Translations under genes and position numbers: made by a program
The notes under the pieces: model-generated
What the model was told of the DNA's origin: nothing
Databases searched by the model: none
Seen by the model: the letters and a program-made list of their open reading frames with translations, nothing else
Assembly: GCF_010894405.1 (NCBI RefSeq)
Contig: NZ_JAAIYA010000001.1
Location: 307,341 to 371,340 of the forward strand
Direction: 5' to 3'
DNA from: Pyxidicoccus caerfyrddinensis
Lineage (GTDB): Bacteria; Myxococcota; Myxococcia; Myxococcales; Myxococcaceae
DNA: 64,000 bases
Part shown: one piece after another, positions 42,521-51,736 of the stretch
Position numbering within the stretch: position 1 is the first letter of the stretch
Layout: the number at the start of each line of letters is the position of its first letter

Positions 42521-44410
42521 ATGCCCCCCACTCCCGCGAAGCCCGCGGTCTCCTGGCTCGCCCGAGCCATGCCCTTCGTCGCGACAGTGCGCGGCTACCA
42601 GCCCGCGTGGCTGAAGCGGGACCTGATGGGCGCGCTCACGGTGACGGCCCTCCTCATCCCGGAGGGCATGGCGTACGCGGAGCTGGCGGGCCTGCCGCCG
42701 ACGGCCGCCTTCTACGCGGCCCCGGCGGGCCTGGTGCTCTACGCCCTGTTCGGCAGCTCGCGTCAGCTCATCGTGGCCGTGTCCGCCGCGGTGGCGGTGC
42801 TCTCCGCCGCCACCGTGGGCGCCCTGGCCGCGGCGGGCTCGCCCCGCTTCGTTGTCCTCACCGCGGCCCTGGCGCTCATGGCGGGGCTCATCTCGCTGCT
42901 CGCGGGCGTGCTGCGGCTGGGGCGCATCGCCCAGTTCTTCTCCTCCTCCGTCCTCACCGGCTTCGTCTTCGGCCTGGCGCTCATCATCGCGATCAAGCAG
43001 GTGCCCAAGCTCTTCGGCATCGAAGGCAGCAAGGGAAACTTCTTCGAGCGGGTGTGGTTCCTCGTCACGCACCTGGGCAGCACCCACCTCGTCACGCTCC
43101 TCGTGGGTGCCGGCAGCCTGCTCATGCTGCTGGGGCTGGAGCGGGTGTCGAAGCGGCTCCCCGCGGCCCTGGTGGTGCTGGCGGTGTCCATCGGCGTCAC
43201 GGCGCTGCTCGGGCTGGACGCGCTCGGCGTGCACGTGGTGGGCAAGGTGCAAGCGGGGCTCGTCCCGCCCCGCGTGCCGGACGTGGGTCTTCGCGACCTG
43301 CTGGGCCTGCTGCCCGGAGCCTGCGGCATCGCGCTGGTGGCCTTCGCCGAGGCCATCGGCCCCGCGCGCATGCTGGCGGGCCGTCACGGCTACGAGGTGA
43401 ACGCCAACCGGGAGCTGGTGGGCCTGGGCGCCGCCAACATGGGCTCCGGGCTCATGCAGGGCTTCTCCATCGGCTGCAGCCTGTCCAAGTCCGCGGCCAA
43501 TGATGCCGCCGGCTCCCGCACCGAGGTGTCCGCGCTGCTGGCGGCGGGCTTCACGCTGCTCGTCGCCCTGTTCCTCACGCCCGTCTTCCGCCTCCTGCCC
43601 GAGGCCACGCTGGGCGCCATCGTGGTGGTGGCCGTCTCCGGGATGATGGACGTGCGGGAGCTGCGGCGGCTGTACCGGATGCGACGGGCCGACTTCATCG
43701 GGGCGACGGTGGCGCTGGTCGGCGTGCTCGCCCTGGACGTGCTGCCGGGACTGCTGGTGGCGGTGGGCCTATCGCTCTTCCTGATGGTGTACCGCGCAAG
43801 CGTGCCCCGCCTGAGCGAGCTGGGCCGCGACCCGGGAACCCTCGCCTTCAGCGACCTGCGGCACACGCCGCGCCCGCTGACCGTGCCGGGCATGCTCATC
43901 CTCCGGCCGGACGAAGGCATCTTCTTCGCCAACGCCACGTCCCTGCGCGACGAAATCATCGCGCGGCTGAGCCGCGCCCCACGCCGCCCCCAGGCCGTGC
44001 TGCTGGACCTGGAGGTGACCGCGGACCTGGACGTCCCCGGCGCCGACATGCTGTCCAGCCTGCGCGACGAGCTGTCGCAGCGGGGCGTCACGCTGATGCT
44101 GGCCCGGGTCATCGCGCCCACGCGGCAGATACTGGAGCGCACGGGAGTGATGGCGAAGGTGGGCGCTCCGAACGTCTACGCCCAGGTGCTGGACGCGGTG
44201 GTGGAGCACCTGTCCCATACCCCGGCGGTGACTCCAGAGGAGCAAGACCTGCTGCGAGATGGCATGCACCGGCTGCGCGCCCTGGTGGAGGAGGCTGGCT
44301 CTACTCTCGATGAGAATCAGGGCGCGGACCGGGAGCGGCTCCAGGACCTGGGCCAGCGCCTGGGCCGCGCCGAGTCCGAGCTGGAGGGACCGGGAAGCAC
44401 ACCGCACTGA
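42521..44410 (+). CDS. SulP-family anion permease with STAS domain, second paralog (629 aa)
   Basis: An SLC26/SulP transporter: helices from about 30 to 420 with TALLIPEGMAYAELAGLPP and GLMQGFSIGCSLSKSAAND (the family region around the substrate site), then a STAS domain (about 450-570; FFANATSLRDEI, LDLEVTADLDVPGAD). An extra acidic, helical tail (about 580-629) is not in the paralog at 19934-21706, and identity between the two is modest, so they are not recent duplicates. Sulfate uptake fits the sulfatase neighbourhood but is not proven. The start at ATG 42521 has GGAG upstream. Confidence 0.92.
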   Translation: MPPTPAKPAVSWLARAMPFVATVRGYQPAWLKRDLMGALTVTALLIPEGMAYAELAGLPPTAAFYAAPAGLVLYALFGSSRQLIVAVSAAVAVLSAATVGALAAAGSPRFVVLTAALALMAGLISLLAGVLRLGRIAQFFSSSVLTGFVFGLALIIAIKQVPKLFGIEGSKGNFFERVWFLVTHLGSTHLVTLLVGAGSLLMLLGLERVSKRLPAALVVLAVSIGVTALLGLDALGVHVVGKVQAGLVPPRVPDVGLRDLLGLLPGACGIALVAFAEAIGPARMLAGRHGYEVNANRELVGLGAANMGSGLMQGFSIGCSLSKSAANDAAGSRTEVSALLAAGFTLLVALFLTPVFRLLPEATLGAIVVVAVSGMMDVRELRRLYRMRRADFIGATVALVGVLALDVLPGLLVAVGLSLFLMVYRASVPRLSELGRDPGTLAFSDLRHTPRPLTVPGMLILRPDEGIFFANATSLRDEIIARLSRAPRRPQAVLLDLEVTADLDVPGADMLSSLRDELSQRGVTLMLARVIAPTRQILERTGVMAKVGAPNVYAQVLDAVVEHLSHTPAVTPEEQDLLRDGMHRLRALVEEAGSTLDENQGADRERLQDLGQRLGRAESELEGPGSTPH

Positions 44411-44438
44411 GCGGTTGGACGGGAGCGGCCTGCGTTCC

Positions 44439-45581
44439 CTACGCGCGCCGCCAGGCGCGGGTCACCAGCACCACCAGGACGAGCCCGCCCACCAGCCCCA
44501 GGGCCACCAGCGCGAGCAGCCACAGGAAGACCCGGTCCACCAGATGCCCCGCCCGGTCGAAGGCGTGGTCCACCCAGCCGTGGGCCAGGCCGTCGACCTG
44601 CTGGAGCGCCCCCACGCGCTCGGCGTGCACGGCGTCCACCACCGCCGCGCGCTCGTGCCCCACCCCCACCAGGATGGCCTCCCGCTCACCGGAGATGAAG
44701 TCCTGGAGCGAGCGCCGCTCCGTGTCCAGCGCCTCCAGCACCGCCGCGCGCTCGCGGGCCACCAGCGCGGGCGTGTTCGCGACCATGCCTCCCACGCGGT
44801 CGAGGATGTCCACCGTGCGCGCCAGCTCGGCCATGGCGGACTGGAGGGCGGGGGCATTCATGGCATCAGCGGCCACCAGCTCCGCCTGCCAGCGGGCCTG
44901 GCGCGGGAGGCTGGCGGCGTAGAGGTCCACCCGCGCCGTGATGTCGCGCGTGCCCTCCAGGAGGCCGGCCGCCTTCTTCAGCAGGCCCCCACCCGAGGAC
45001 TCCGTCACGGAGGCCAGCAGGGGCGCGGTGGACTCGCGCGCGACGAGCGTCCCCACCAGCGGGTGCTCGGCGGCCCACGCGTGCACTCGCGCCCGCGCGG
45101 AGGACACATTCTCGCTGCCGGTGATCTCCCGCCACACCGCCTCCACCTGTGACTCCATGTCACCCAGCGAGCGCTGGGCCTTGGCCAGCAGCTCCGGTGA
45201 GGCGCCCGTCGCGGTCTTGGGCAACGCATCCTGGAGCTGGGCCAGCAGCGCCCAGGCATCCAGCAGGGCGGCCACCGGGTCCGGCTGGAAGAGCGCGCCC
45301 TGCATGGTGGGCACCGCGTTCGCCTTGAACGTGAGCATCGCCCGCGCCGTTTCGGGCGAGCCCGAGTGCGCGGCGATTTCATCCGCCGCCACCTCCAGCA
45401 GGCCGGAGAAGCGCCGGGCCAGATCGCGCACGCGGACGCGCAGCGCGCTCACGTCCAGGTCCGAGTGCCCCACGCGCTCGGCCAGCTCCGAGCGGGGCGG
45501 ATTCAGCGTGGCACACGCCGGGAGGAGTGCTGCGAGCACCACCACGAACACCCGAAGCTGGAGGCGAGGAACCGGAGACAT
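44439..45581 (-). CDS. Lipoprotein with helical domain and C-terminal membrane anchor, unknown (380 aa)
   Basis: A lipoprotein-type signal (VVVLAALLPAC, Cys23) is followed by a long, mostly alpha-helical, Ala/Leu/Glu/Arg-rich region (about 35-340) likely to form coiled coils (ELARTVDILDRVGGMVANTP, ERAAVLEALDTERRSLQDF), then one membrane helix (about 352-374) and a short basic end (TRAWRRA). A lipid anchor and a C-terminal helix on one protein suggest it spans or tethers membranes. No named family is recognised. The ribosome site is weak but the signal peptide fixes the start. Confidence 0.8.
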   Translation of the reverse strand: MSPVPRLQLRVFVVVLAALLPACATLNPPRSELAERVGHSDLDVSALRVRVRDLARRFSGLLEVAADEIAAHSGSPETARAMLTFKANAVPTMQGALFQPDPVAALLDAWALLAQLQDALPKTATGASPELLAKAQRSLGDMESQVEAVWREITGSENVSSARARVHAWAAEHPLVGTLVARESTAPLLASVTESSGGGLLKKAAGLLEGTRDITARVDLYAASLPRQARWQAELVAADAMNAPALQSAMAELARTVDILDRVGGMVANTPALVARERAAVLEALDTERRSLQDFISGEREAILVGVGHERAAVVDAVHAERVGALQQVDGLAHGWVDHAFDRAGHLVDRVFLWLLALVALGLVGGLVLVVLVTRAWRRA

Positions 45582-45788
45582 GAGCCCGGCGCAAGCTGCG
45601 CATGCCCGCCCGCTCCGCCGACCCTCCCTAGGAGCAGGTGGGCGCGTTGCGCCCCGGACAGACCCGCGCCTCGACCTTGAAGGCCGCTACCACGTTGCGC
45701 ACTCGTTACACCACCGACCCCTGCCACGGGAGCAGGCCGAAACCCGGCGGCGCCCTTCCGAGATAACCTTCCAGCCAGGTCCTCCCCC

Positions 45789-47105
45789 ATGCGAATTCCT
45801 CCCAAGCCGCCCGCGTCCTCGCGCCCCACTGCCGCCGGGCCCACGGCCCGCGCCACCACCGCGAAGGCCGGGCCGGACGCCGCCACCCGCCGCGAGCCCC
45901 GGCAGGCGGTGGCCTTCATCCAGGACTTCCACGCGCGGCTGGACCTGCCCCCGGCACGGCTGAAGGAGAAGCTGGCGCTGATGCGCGAGCGCCCGTCCTC
46001 CCTCTTCCGGATGATGCCGGCCCTCTTCCATGCGGACGTGCGAGGCCCCCTGGCGGCGGACGCCCGGCTGCTGGAGCGGCCCGCGCCGCGCATCCGCGTG
46101 GTGGGCGACGCGCACGTGGGCAACCTGGGCACGCTCCGGGGGCCGGAGGGGAGTGCAGTGTGGGGGCTCAACGACTTCGACCAGGCGGGCCGCGGCTCGC
46201 CGGAAGTAGACCTGACCCGCATGGCCACCAGCGCCGTGCTCACCGCGCGCGAGGCGGGCCTGTCCGCCAGGGAACAGGGCGACGTCGTCCGCGCCTTCGC
46301 GAAGGCGTACTTCTCCACGCTGGAGTCGCTCGCCGGAGGCGAGGAGAACCCGGGCGCCTTCCTCACGAAGAAGGAGGCCACTGGCGAGGTGGATGACCTC
46401 ATCGCCCATGCGGAGGACACCTCACGCAAGGAGCTGCTGGAGCAGTACGCCCGGCTGGACGGCCCGGGGGCGCCGCGCTTCCGCACCACGGACACGCTGC
46501 GCCCGGTCCCCGCCGCGCAGCAGCGCGCGGTGCGCTCCGCCCTCGCCTCCTACGAGACGCAGCTCCGCGGCACCGAGGGCGTGGCGCTGCCGCTGCGCGT
46601 GCTGGACCAGGCCCAGCGGCTGGACGCGGGCGGCAGCAGCTACGGGCTGGAGCGCTACTACGCGCTGGTGCAGGCGGCGGACCCGAAGCAGCCCCCGGTG
46701 CTGCTGGAGCTGAAGGAGCTGCTGGCCTCCAGCCTGGAGTCACCGCCCCGGCCTGCGGATGGCGCGGCGGTGGTGGGCGCACAGCGCGGGCTCGCGGGCC
46801 ACGCCAACCCGCTCACCGGGGCCACCCAGCTGGGTGGCCGGGCATTCCTGGTGCGCGAGCTGGAGCCGGAGAAGGCGAAGTTGGAGGGCGGCGCGCTCAC
46901 CGGGAAGAAGGATGTGGTGTCCGCCTTCGCGCAGGCCGGGGTGGTGCTGGCGCGAGCCCATGGCGCCACGCGCGCGCAGGCGCAGAAGCTGGCGGCCTGG
47001 GTGGGCCCGGATGCAGGGGAGGCCACCACGCGCCTGGCGGCCTTCGCCCGGACCTACGCGGACCAGGTCCAGGCGGACTGGCGTGCACTGCGTGACGCCG
47101 CCTGA
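45789..47105 (+). CDS. DUF2252-family protein (438 aa)
   Basis: The protein carries the DUF2252 pattern: PSSLFRMMPALFHAD, RIRVVGDAHVGNLG, VWGLNDFDQAGRGSPEVDLTRMATS, and LLELKELLASSL with a C-terminal ARAHGATRAQ. The GDxHxxN and DFD motifs are like those of aminoglycoside-phosphotransferase/kinase-like folds, so a phosphotransferase is suspected, but no member is well characterised to my knowledge. The first 35 residues are Pro/Ala/Thr-rich and likely disordered. No signal peptide. A monocistronic gene with an isolated setting. Confidence 0.88.
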   Translation: MRIPPKPPASSRPTAAGPTARATTAKAGPDAATRREPRQAVAFIQDFHARLDLPPARLKEKLALMRERPSSLFRMMPALFHADVRGPLAADARLLERPAPRIRVVGDAHVGNLGTLRGPEGSAVWGLNDFDQAGRGSPEVDLTRMATSAVLTAREAGLSAREQGDVVRAFAKAYFSTLESLAGGEENPGAFLTKKEATGEVDDLIAHAEDTSRKELLEQYARLDGPGAPRFRTTDTLRPVPAAQQRAVRSALASYETQLRGTEGVALPLRVLDQAQRLDAGGSSYGLERYYALVQAADPKQPPVLLELKELLASSLESPPRPADGAAVVGAQRGLAGHANPLTGATQLGGRAFLVRELEPEKAKLEGGALTGKKDVVSAFAQAGVVLARAHGATRAQAQKLAAWVGPDAGEATTRLAAFARTYADQVQADWRALRDAA

Positions 47106-47224
47106 GGCGCCGCGTCCCACCCGCTATCCCCAACAGGGCGCCGCGCGCAGTACCTCACCGGCGCGCTCCACCCGAAGTCCACCGGCCCCATGTTCCAGGC
47201 GCTGACCGACCTGCGAGGCGCCGG

Positions 47225-47290
47225 AAAGGACAGCGTAAGCCGATGTAGACAATTCTTATGTTTTAATAACAATCATACAATACCACTGCT
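47225..47290 (+). promoter_or_regulatory. AT-rich stretch upstream of the CARDB gene, likely promoter-bearing
   Basis: This is one of the few AT-rich patches in the window. TACAAT at 47276-47281 matches a sigma-70 -10 box in five of six bases; no convincing -35 is spaced 16-18 bases upstream (TAGACA lies 24 bases away). The start codon is about 100 bases downstream, leaving a long leader. Confidence 0.35.
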
Positions 47291-47378
47291 TGCCCCCATA
47301 CTGCCCGCGTTGATATTCCACCCTTCGCGTGAATTGCGCGTTCAGCAGGACTGACTGTTTTCACCTCGGGGTAAGCGC

Positions 47379-50117
47379 ATGAATCGACGAAGCAGCAGGG
47401 TTGGAAGTCTTCTTGGCGCGGTGGTGTTGCTGGCGGCGGCTGGGTGCGAGCGCCCGGCGGAGAGCGGCCCGGCAGTTGAGGTGGGCGCCACGAGGCAGGG
47501 CGCCGTATCCGGCCCGGACTTCGTGGTGTCCGCGGTAACGGGGCCGGCCAGCGCCACGTCTGGACAGCAGATCTCCGTCTCCGTGACGGTGTGCAACCAG
47601 GGCACCGTCGGTGGCAGCGCGCCGGTGGAGGTCTACCTCTCCGCGGACGCAACCATCACCCCCAACGGCCCGACGGGACCCTCGCCGGACTTCTTCGTGG
47701 GCTACGCAGCCTCGCCGTACCTCAACGCCGGCCAGTGCCAGGCGCTGACGGTGTCGGGCCCGGCGTACGCGTCCACCGAGGGCGCCTACTACCTGGGCGC
47801 CGTGGTGGATCCGCAGAACTCCATCTCCGAGCTGATTGAGAACAACAACACCCTCACCGGCAGCCGCATCGGCGTGGGCAACAGGCCTGACTTCATCGTG
47901 TCCGCGGTAACGGGGCCGGCCAGTGCCACGTCCGGACAGCAGATCTCCGTCTCCGTGACGGTGTGCAACCAGGGCACCGTCGGTGGCAGCGCGCCAGTGG
48001 AGGTGTACCTGTCGGCGGATGCAACCATCACCCCCAACGGCCCCACGGGGCCCTCGCCGGACTTCTTCGTGGGCTATGTCTCCTTGCCGTATCTCAACCC
48101 CGGCCAGTGCCAGGCGCTGACGGTGCAAGGCCCGGCGTATGCGTCCACCGAGGGCGCCTACTACCTGGGCGCCGTGGTGGATCCGCAGAGTTTCATCTCC
48201 GAGCTGATTGAGAACAACAACACCCTCACCGGCAGCCGCATCGGCGTGGGCAACAGGCCCGACTTCATCGTGTCCGCGGTAACGGGGCCGGCCAGCGCCA
48301 CGTCCGGACAGCAGATCTCCGTCTCCGTGACGGTGTGCAACCAGGGCACCGTCGGTGGCAGCGCGCCGGTGGAGGTGTACCTGTCGGCGGATAGCACCAT
48401 CACCCCCAACGGCCCGACGGGGCCCTCGCCGGACTTCTTCGTGGGCTACGCAGGCTCGCCGTACCTCAACCCCGGCCAGTGCCAGGTGCTGACGGTGCTG
48501 GGCCCGGCGTACGCGTCCACCGAGGGCGCCTACTACCTGGGCGCCGTGGTTGACCCGCAGAGCTTCATCTCCGAGCTGATTGAGAACAACAACACCCTCA
48601 CCGGCAGCCGCATCGGCGTGGGCAACAGGCCCGACTTCATCGTGTCCGCGGTAACCGGGCCGGCCAGCGCCACGTCCGGACAGCAGATCTCCGTCTCCGT
48701 GACGGTGTGCAACCAGGGCACCGTCGCTGGCAGCGCGCCGGTGGAGGTGTACCTGTCGGCGGACGCAACCATCACCCCCAACGGACCGACGGGGCCCTCG
48801 CCGGACTTCTTCGTCGGCTACGCAGGCTCGCCGTACCTCAATGCCGGCCAGTGCCAGGCGCTGACGGTGCAGGGCCCGGCGTATGCGTCCACCGAGGGCG
48901 CCTATTACCTGGGCGCCGTGGTGGATCCGCAGAGCTTCATCTCCGAGCTGATTGAGAACAACAACACCCTGACCGGCAGCCGCATCGGCGTGGGCAACAG
49001 GCCCGACTTCATCGTGTCCGCGGTAACGGGGCCCGCCAGCGCCACGTCCGGACAGCAGATCTCCGTCTCCGTGACGGTCTGCAACCAGGGCACCGTCGGT
49101 GGCAGCGCGCCGGTGGAGGTCTACCTCTCGGCGGACGCAACCATCACCCCCAACGGCCCGACGGGACCCTCGCCGGACTTCTTCGTGGGCTACGCAGCCT
49201 CGCCGTACCTCAACGCCGGCCAGTGCCAGGCGCTGACGGTGCCGGGCCCGGCGTACGCTTCCTCCGAGGGCGCCTACTACCTGGGCGCCGTGGTGGATCC
49301 GCAGAACTCCATCTCCGAGCTGATTGAGAACAACAACACCCTGACCGGCAGCCGCATCGGCGTGGGCAACAGGCCCGACTTCATCGTGTCCGCGGTAACG
49401 GGGCCGGCCAGTGCCACGTCCGGACAGCAGATCTCCGTCTCCGTGACGGTGTGCAACCAGGGCACCGTCGGTGGCAGCGCGCCGGTGGAGGTGTACCTGT
49501 CGGCGGACAGCACCATCACCCCCAACGGTCCGACGGGGCCCTCGCCGGACTTCTTCGTGGGCTACGCAGCCTCGCCGTACCTCAACGCCGGCCAGTGCCA
49601 GGCGCTGACGGTGCAGGGCCCGGCGTATGCGTCCACCGAGGGCGCCTACTACCTGGGCGCCGTGGTGGATCCGCAGAGCTTCATCTCCGAGCTGATTGAG
49701 AACAACAACACCCTGACCGGCAGCCGCATCGGCGTGGGCAACAAGCCCGACTTCATCGTGTCCGCGGTGTCGAGCGCGAGCAGCGTGAAGCTGAGCCAGA
49801 CGCTCACGGTCTCGGTAACGGTGTGCAACCAGGGCACCGTCGGTGGCAGCGCGCCGGTGGAGGTGTACCTCTCGGCGGACAGCACCATCACCCCCAACGG
49901 TCCGACGGGGCCCTCGCCGGACTTCTTCGTCGGCTACGCAGCCTCGCCGTACCTCAACGCCGGCCAGTGCCAGGTGCTGACGGTGTCGGGCCCGGCGTAC
50001 GTGCCCACGACAGGCTTGTACTACGCGGGGGCGGTGGTGGATCCGCAGAGTTCCATCGCAGAGCTGATTGACGACAACAACACCCGGGCGGGCACGCGGG
50101 TCTCCGTCACACCCTGA
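47379..50117 (+). CDS. Lipoprotein of seven CARDB-type repeats (912 aa)
   Basis: A lipoprotein signal (GAVVLLAAAGC, Cys23) and a short linker precede seven tandem domains of 124 residues. Each starts PDF(I/V)VSAV, contains VSVTVCNQGTVGGSAPVEVY and GQCQ, and ends with ISELIENNNT. This is the CARDB (cell-adhesion-related, Ig-like) pattern: DFxVxxV at the start and EXXENNN at the end. Two Cys per domain probably form a disulfide. The first six domains differ at very few positions; the seventh diverges (SSASSVKLSQTLTVS and ENN changed to DDNN). Surface-exposed and adhesive or spacer-like by family; the partner is unknown. An AT-rich promoter region lies upstream. Confidence 0.93.
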   Translation: MNRRSSRVGSLLGAVVLLAAAGCERPAESGPAVEVGATRQGAVSGPDFVVSAVTGPASATSGQQISVSVTVCNQGTVGGSAPVEVYLSADATITPNGPTGPSPDFFVGYAASPYLNAGQCQALTVSGPAYASTEGAYYLGAVVDPQNSISELIENNNTLTGSRIGVGNRPDFIVSAVTGPASATSGQQISVSVTVCNQGTVGGSAPVEVYLSADATITPNGPTGPSPDFFVGYVSLPYLNPGQCQALTVQGPAYASTEGAYYLGAVVDPQSFISELIENNNTLTGSRIGVGNRPDFIVSAVTGPASATSGQQISVSVTVCNQGTVGGSAPVEVYLSADSTITPNGPTGPSPDFFVGYAGSPYLNPGQCQVLTVLGPAYASTEGAYYLGAVVDPQSFISELIENNNTLTGSRIGVGNRPDFIVSAVTGPASATSGQQISVSVTVCNQGTVAGSAPVEVYLSADATITPNGPTGPSPDFFVGYAGSPYLNAGQCQALTVQGPAYASTEGAYYLGAVVDPQSFISELIENNNTLTGSRIGVGNRPDFIVSAVTGPASATSGQQISVSVTVCNQGTVGGSAPVEVYLSADATITPNGPTGPSPDFFVGYAASPYLNAGQCQALTVPGPAYASSEGAYYLGAVVDPQNSISELIENNNTLTGSRIGVGNRPDFIVSAVTGPASATSGQQISVSVTVCNQGTVGGSAPVEVYLSADSTITPNGPTGPSPDFFVGYAASPYLNAGQCQALTVQGPAYASTEGAYYLGAVVDPQSFISELIENNNTLTGSRIGVGNKPDFIVSAVSSASSVKLSQTLTVSVTVCNQGTVGGSAPVEVYLSADSTITPNGPTGPSPDFFVGYAASPYLNAGQCQVLTVSGPAYVPTTGLYYAGAVVDPQSSIAELIDDNNTRAGTRVSVTP
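47514..50117 (+). repeat. Seven tandem 372-bp repeats inside the CARDB gene
   Basis: Unit starts at 47514, 47886, 48258, 48630, 49002, 49374 and 49746, each exactly 372 bp. Units 1-6 are nearly identical at DNA level, including silent sites, with mosaic differences (for example TCG/TCC in YA(A/G)SPYLN and QNS/QSF), pointing to recent unequal crossing-over or gene conversion. The last unit is the outlier. Confidence 0.95.
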
Positions 50118-50200
50118 GTTGATCCGGTCGACCGCGGCCGGCGAGTGGACCAACTCCGACATCACCTCGCTGGACTATCTCTACTGAGAGCTGGCGCGAC

Positions 50201-50232
50201 AGCCCCCGGGTCCGTTCATGACTCCGGGGGCT
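50201..50232. terminator. Strong hairpin between the CARDB and NTF2-like genes
   Basis: AGCCCCCGG and CCGGGGGCT form a perfect 9-bp stem with a 14-base loop, 83 bases after the CARDB stop and downstream of the minus-strand NTF2-like gene. Placed to end both transcripts. Confidence 0.55.
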
Positions 50233-50344
50233 CGCTCCTCGCGGGCACCATCATCCCGGGCGTTGCGGTCTGTGGAACCGCAGTGCCCGCGGCGACTTCG
50301 TCGCTTGAGCGTCTTCGTGAAGCTGTGAAAGCCGCTGCGCCCAA

Positions 50345-50812
50345 TCAGTGCTGGGCGCCGGGCATGGAGGCTTCCGCCTCCCGGGCGAGGCCGGACCTGG
50401 CGCCGATGCCGAGCTGGGTCATGAAGCTCAGCGCGTCGTAGTACTGGCGCATCTCGGCAATCTTCCCGTCGCGGAGTTCGAAGACCTCGATGAGGCGTAT
50501 CTCGATGGCTCGGTTCGAGGGTGGAATCGTCACGTCCCCCGGACCCTTGAAGGGGCCTTCGTGCGTGCCCCGCCCGGTGATTTCGGCGACGACCCGGTCG
50601 CCCTGGACGATGAGGTTCGTGACGTCGACCTTCCCGTCCGGGAGGGCGATGGCCCAACTCTCACAGTGGTCGATGAGCTTCTCCGTCTCGTCGAAGGGGA
50701 TGCTCTGCACGATGGCGTCCGGGTGCATCACGGAGCCGACGAGGTCGAGGTCCTTCTCATTGAAGGCCCGGTAGAACTCCCGGATGACGGCCGCATTGTC
50801 GAGGGTTGCCAT
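50345..50812 (-). CDS. NTF2/SnoaL-like protein (155 aa)
   Basis: A small soluble alpha+beta-barrel (cone) protein of the nuclear-transport-factor-2-like / SnoaL superfamily: AAVIREFYRAFNEKDLDLVGSVM at the start, then DRVVAEITGRGTHEG and RLIEVFELRDGKIAEMRQYYDAL at the end. Members include polyketide cyclases, ester cyclases, isomerases and non-catalytic binding proteins, so function cannot be assigned. GGAGGAGG precedes the ATG at 50812. No operon partner. Confidence 0.88.
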   Translation of the reverse strand: MATLDNAAVIREFYRAFNEKDLDLVGSVMHPDAIVQSIPFDETEKLIDHCESWAIALPDGKVDVTNLIVQGDRVVAEITGRGTHEGPFKGPGDVTIPPSNRAIEIRLIEVFELRDGKIAEMRQYYDALSFMTQLGIGARSGLAREAEASMPGAQH

Positions 50813-50875
50813 GTTCGTCCTCCTCCAGAAGCCATCGAGCGAAGGACCGTGCGCCCGGCCGTGCCGTCACACGCT

Positions 50876-50898
50876 CCGGCTCCGGGCTCCTGAGCCGG
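50876..50898 (-). terminator. Hairpin downstream of the 170-aa lipoprotein gene
   Basis: CCGGCTC and GAGCCGG form a perfect 7-bp stem with a 9-base loop, about 100 bases past the stop codon at 51001 on the minus strand. No T-run. Confidence 0.3.
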
Positions 50899-51000
50899 GT
50901 CCCCTCGACTGAGTTCGGGACGAGGGCGCCCGTTTGCAAGGCCCTCTCCCGAACCAGCCCGCTCCCTCCCATGGGCCTTCGCCCGTCGACCTGAAAGGGA

Positions 51001-51513
51001 TTAGAAGCCCACGCGCGTCATCGTGAACGGCACCGGCGACACGCTGCCGCCCTTCACCAGGACGATGCCGGTGATCTTCCCGGTGAGGGTGCTGCGCTGG
51101 ATCTGGCTGATGGCGTAGAAGTCCCGCTCCGCGCCCGTCAGATCCTTGAAGACGATGAGCGCGCCCGTCGCCGGGTTGTTGGGCAGCGCCCAGAAGGTAC
51201 CGGTCTCCGTGTTGCAGCCGTAGATGGGACACGCGCGGCTCACGGTGCGGACGTAGCTCCCCTCCACGTGGTCCACGTACTCCACGCCCGTCAGCGTCAT
51301 GGAGGTGATCTCCTCCGCGGCCGCCGGCGGCCAGTAGCGCGTATAGGTTCCCAGCAACCCGGAGAGGCTGTCCGGAGACGCGTACACCGCGGACTCCGCC
51401 GTCTCCAGCGCCTCCGCGCCCTCGGGCGCGGGCACCTGCGGCTCCTGACCGCCACAGCCAACGAACAGCCCGAGCCCGACGAGCAGACCTCCAAGACGTC
51501 CAACCGAATGCAT
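51001..51513 (-). CDS. Small lipoprotein, unknown (170 aa)
   Basis: A lipoprotein signal (MHSVGRLGGLLVGLGLFVGC, Cys20) and a Pro/Glu/Ala-rich linker (about 21-45) precede a beta-rich domain with SLSGLLGTYTRYWP, VRTVSRACPIYGCNTETG (two Cys) and a final VPFTMTRVGF. The glycine after TYTRYW and the regular strands suggest a lipocalin-like or small barrel fold, but no family was recognised. AGGGGAA sits before the ATG at 51513; an in-frame ATG nine codons upstream has no such site. Confidence 0.8.
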   Translation of the reverse strand: MHSVGRLGGLLVGLGLFVGCGGQEPQVPAPEGAEALETAESAVYASPDSLSGLLGTYTRYWPPAAAEEITSMTLTGVEYVDHVEGSYVRTVSRACPIYGCNTETGTFWALPNNPATGALIVFKDLTGAERDFYAISQIQRSTLTGKITGIVLVKGGSVSPVPFTMTRVGF

Positions 51514-51736
51514 GTGTTCCCCTGAGGTGTGGTGGTGCAACGTGGCCCTGAATTGAATGATGATTCAGGTTTCATGAACACTACCGGCGCGTCGCGGGTT
51601 GGCCAAGAACCATCCGGGTCACGACAACGCCAGGAACGGGCGGTGAGCAGCCGAGCATGCCGCACGGCCCGCGCGTCGTCGCCGCGCGGCCCGCCCTTTG
51701 TGTGCCACCTGCTACCGGGATGGTAGGGTTCCTGCC

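Noticed and set aside
47106-47224. Possible terminator after the DUF2252 gene
   Set aside because: No stem of 6 bp or more with a sensible loop was found by eye.
47361-50165. A 934-codon open frame antisense to the CARDB gene
   Set aside because: It exists only because a stop-free 372-bp unit is repeated seven times in high-GC DNA. The plus frame has a signal peptide, family motifs and the expected codon bias.
50118-50187. Short frame after the CARDB stop ending GEWTNSDITSLDYLY
   Set aside because: Looks like a gene tail but is only about 23 codons, without a start, ribosome site or family; too little to annotate.
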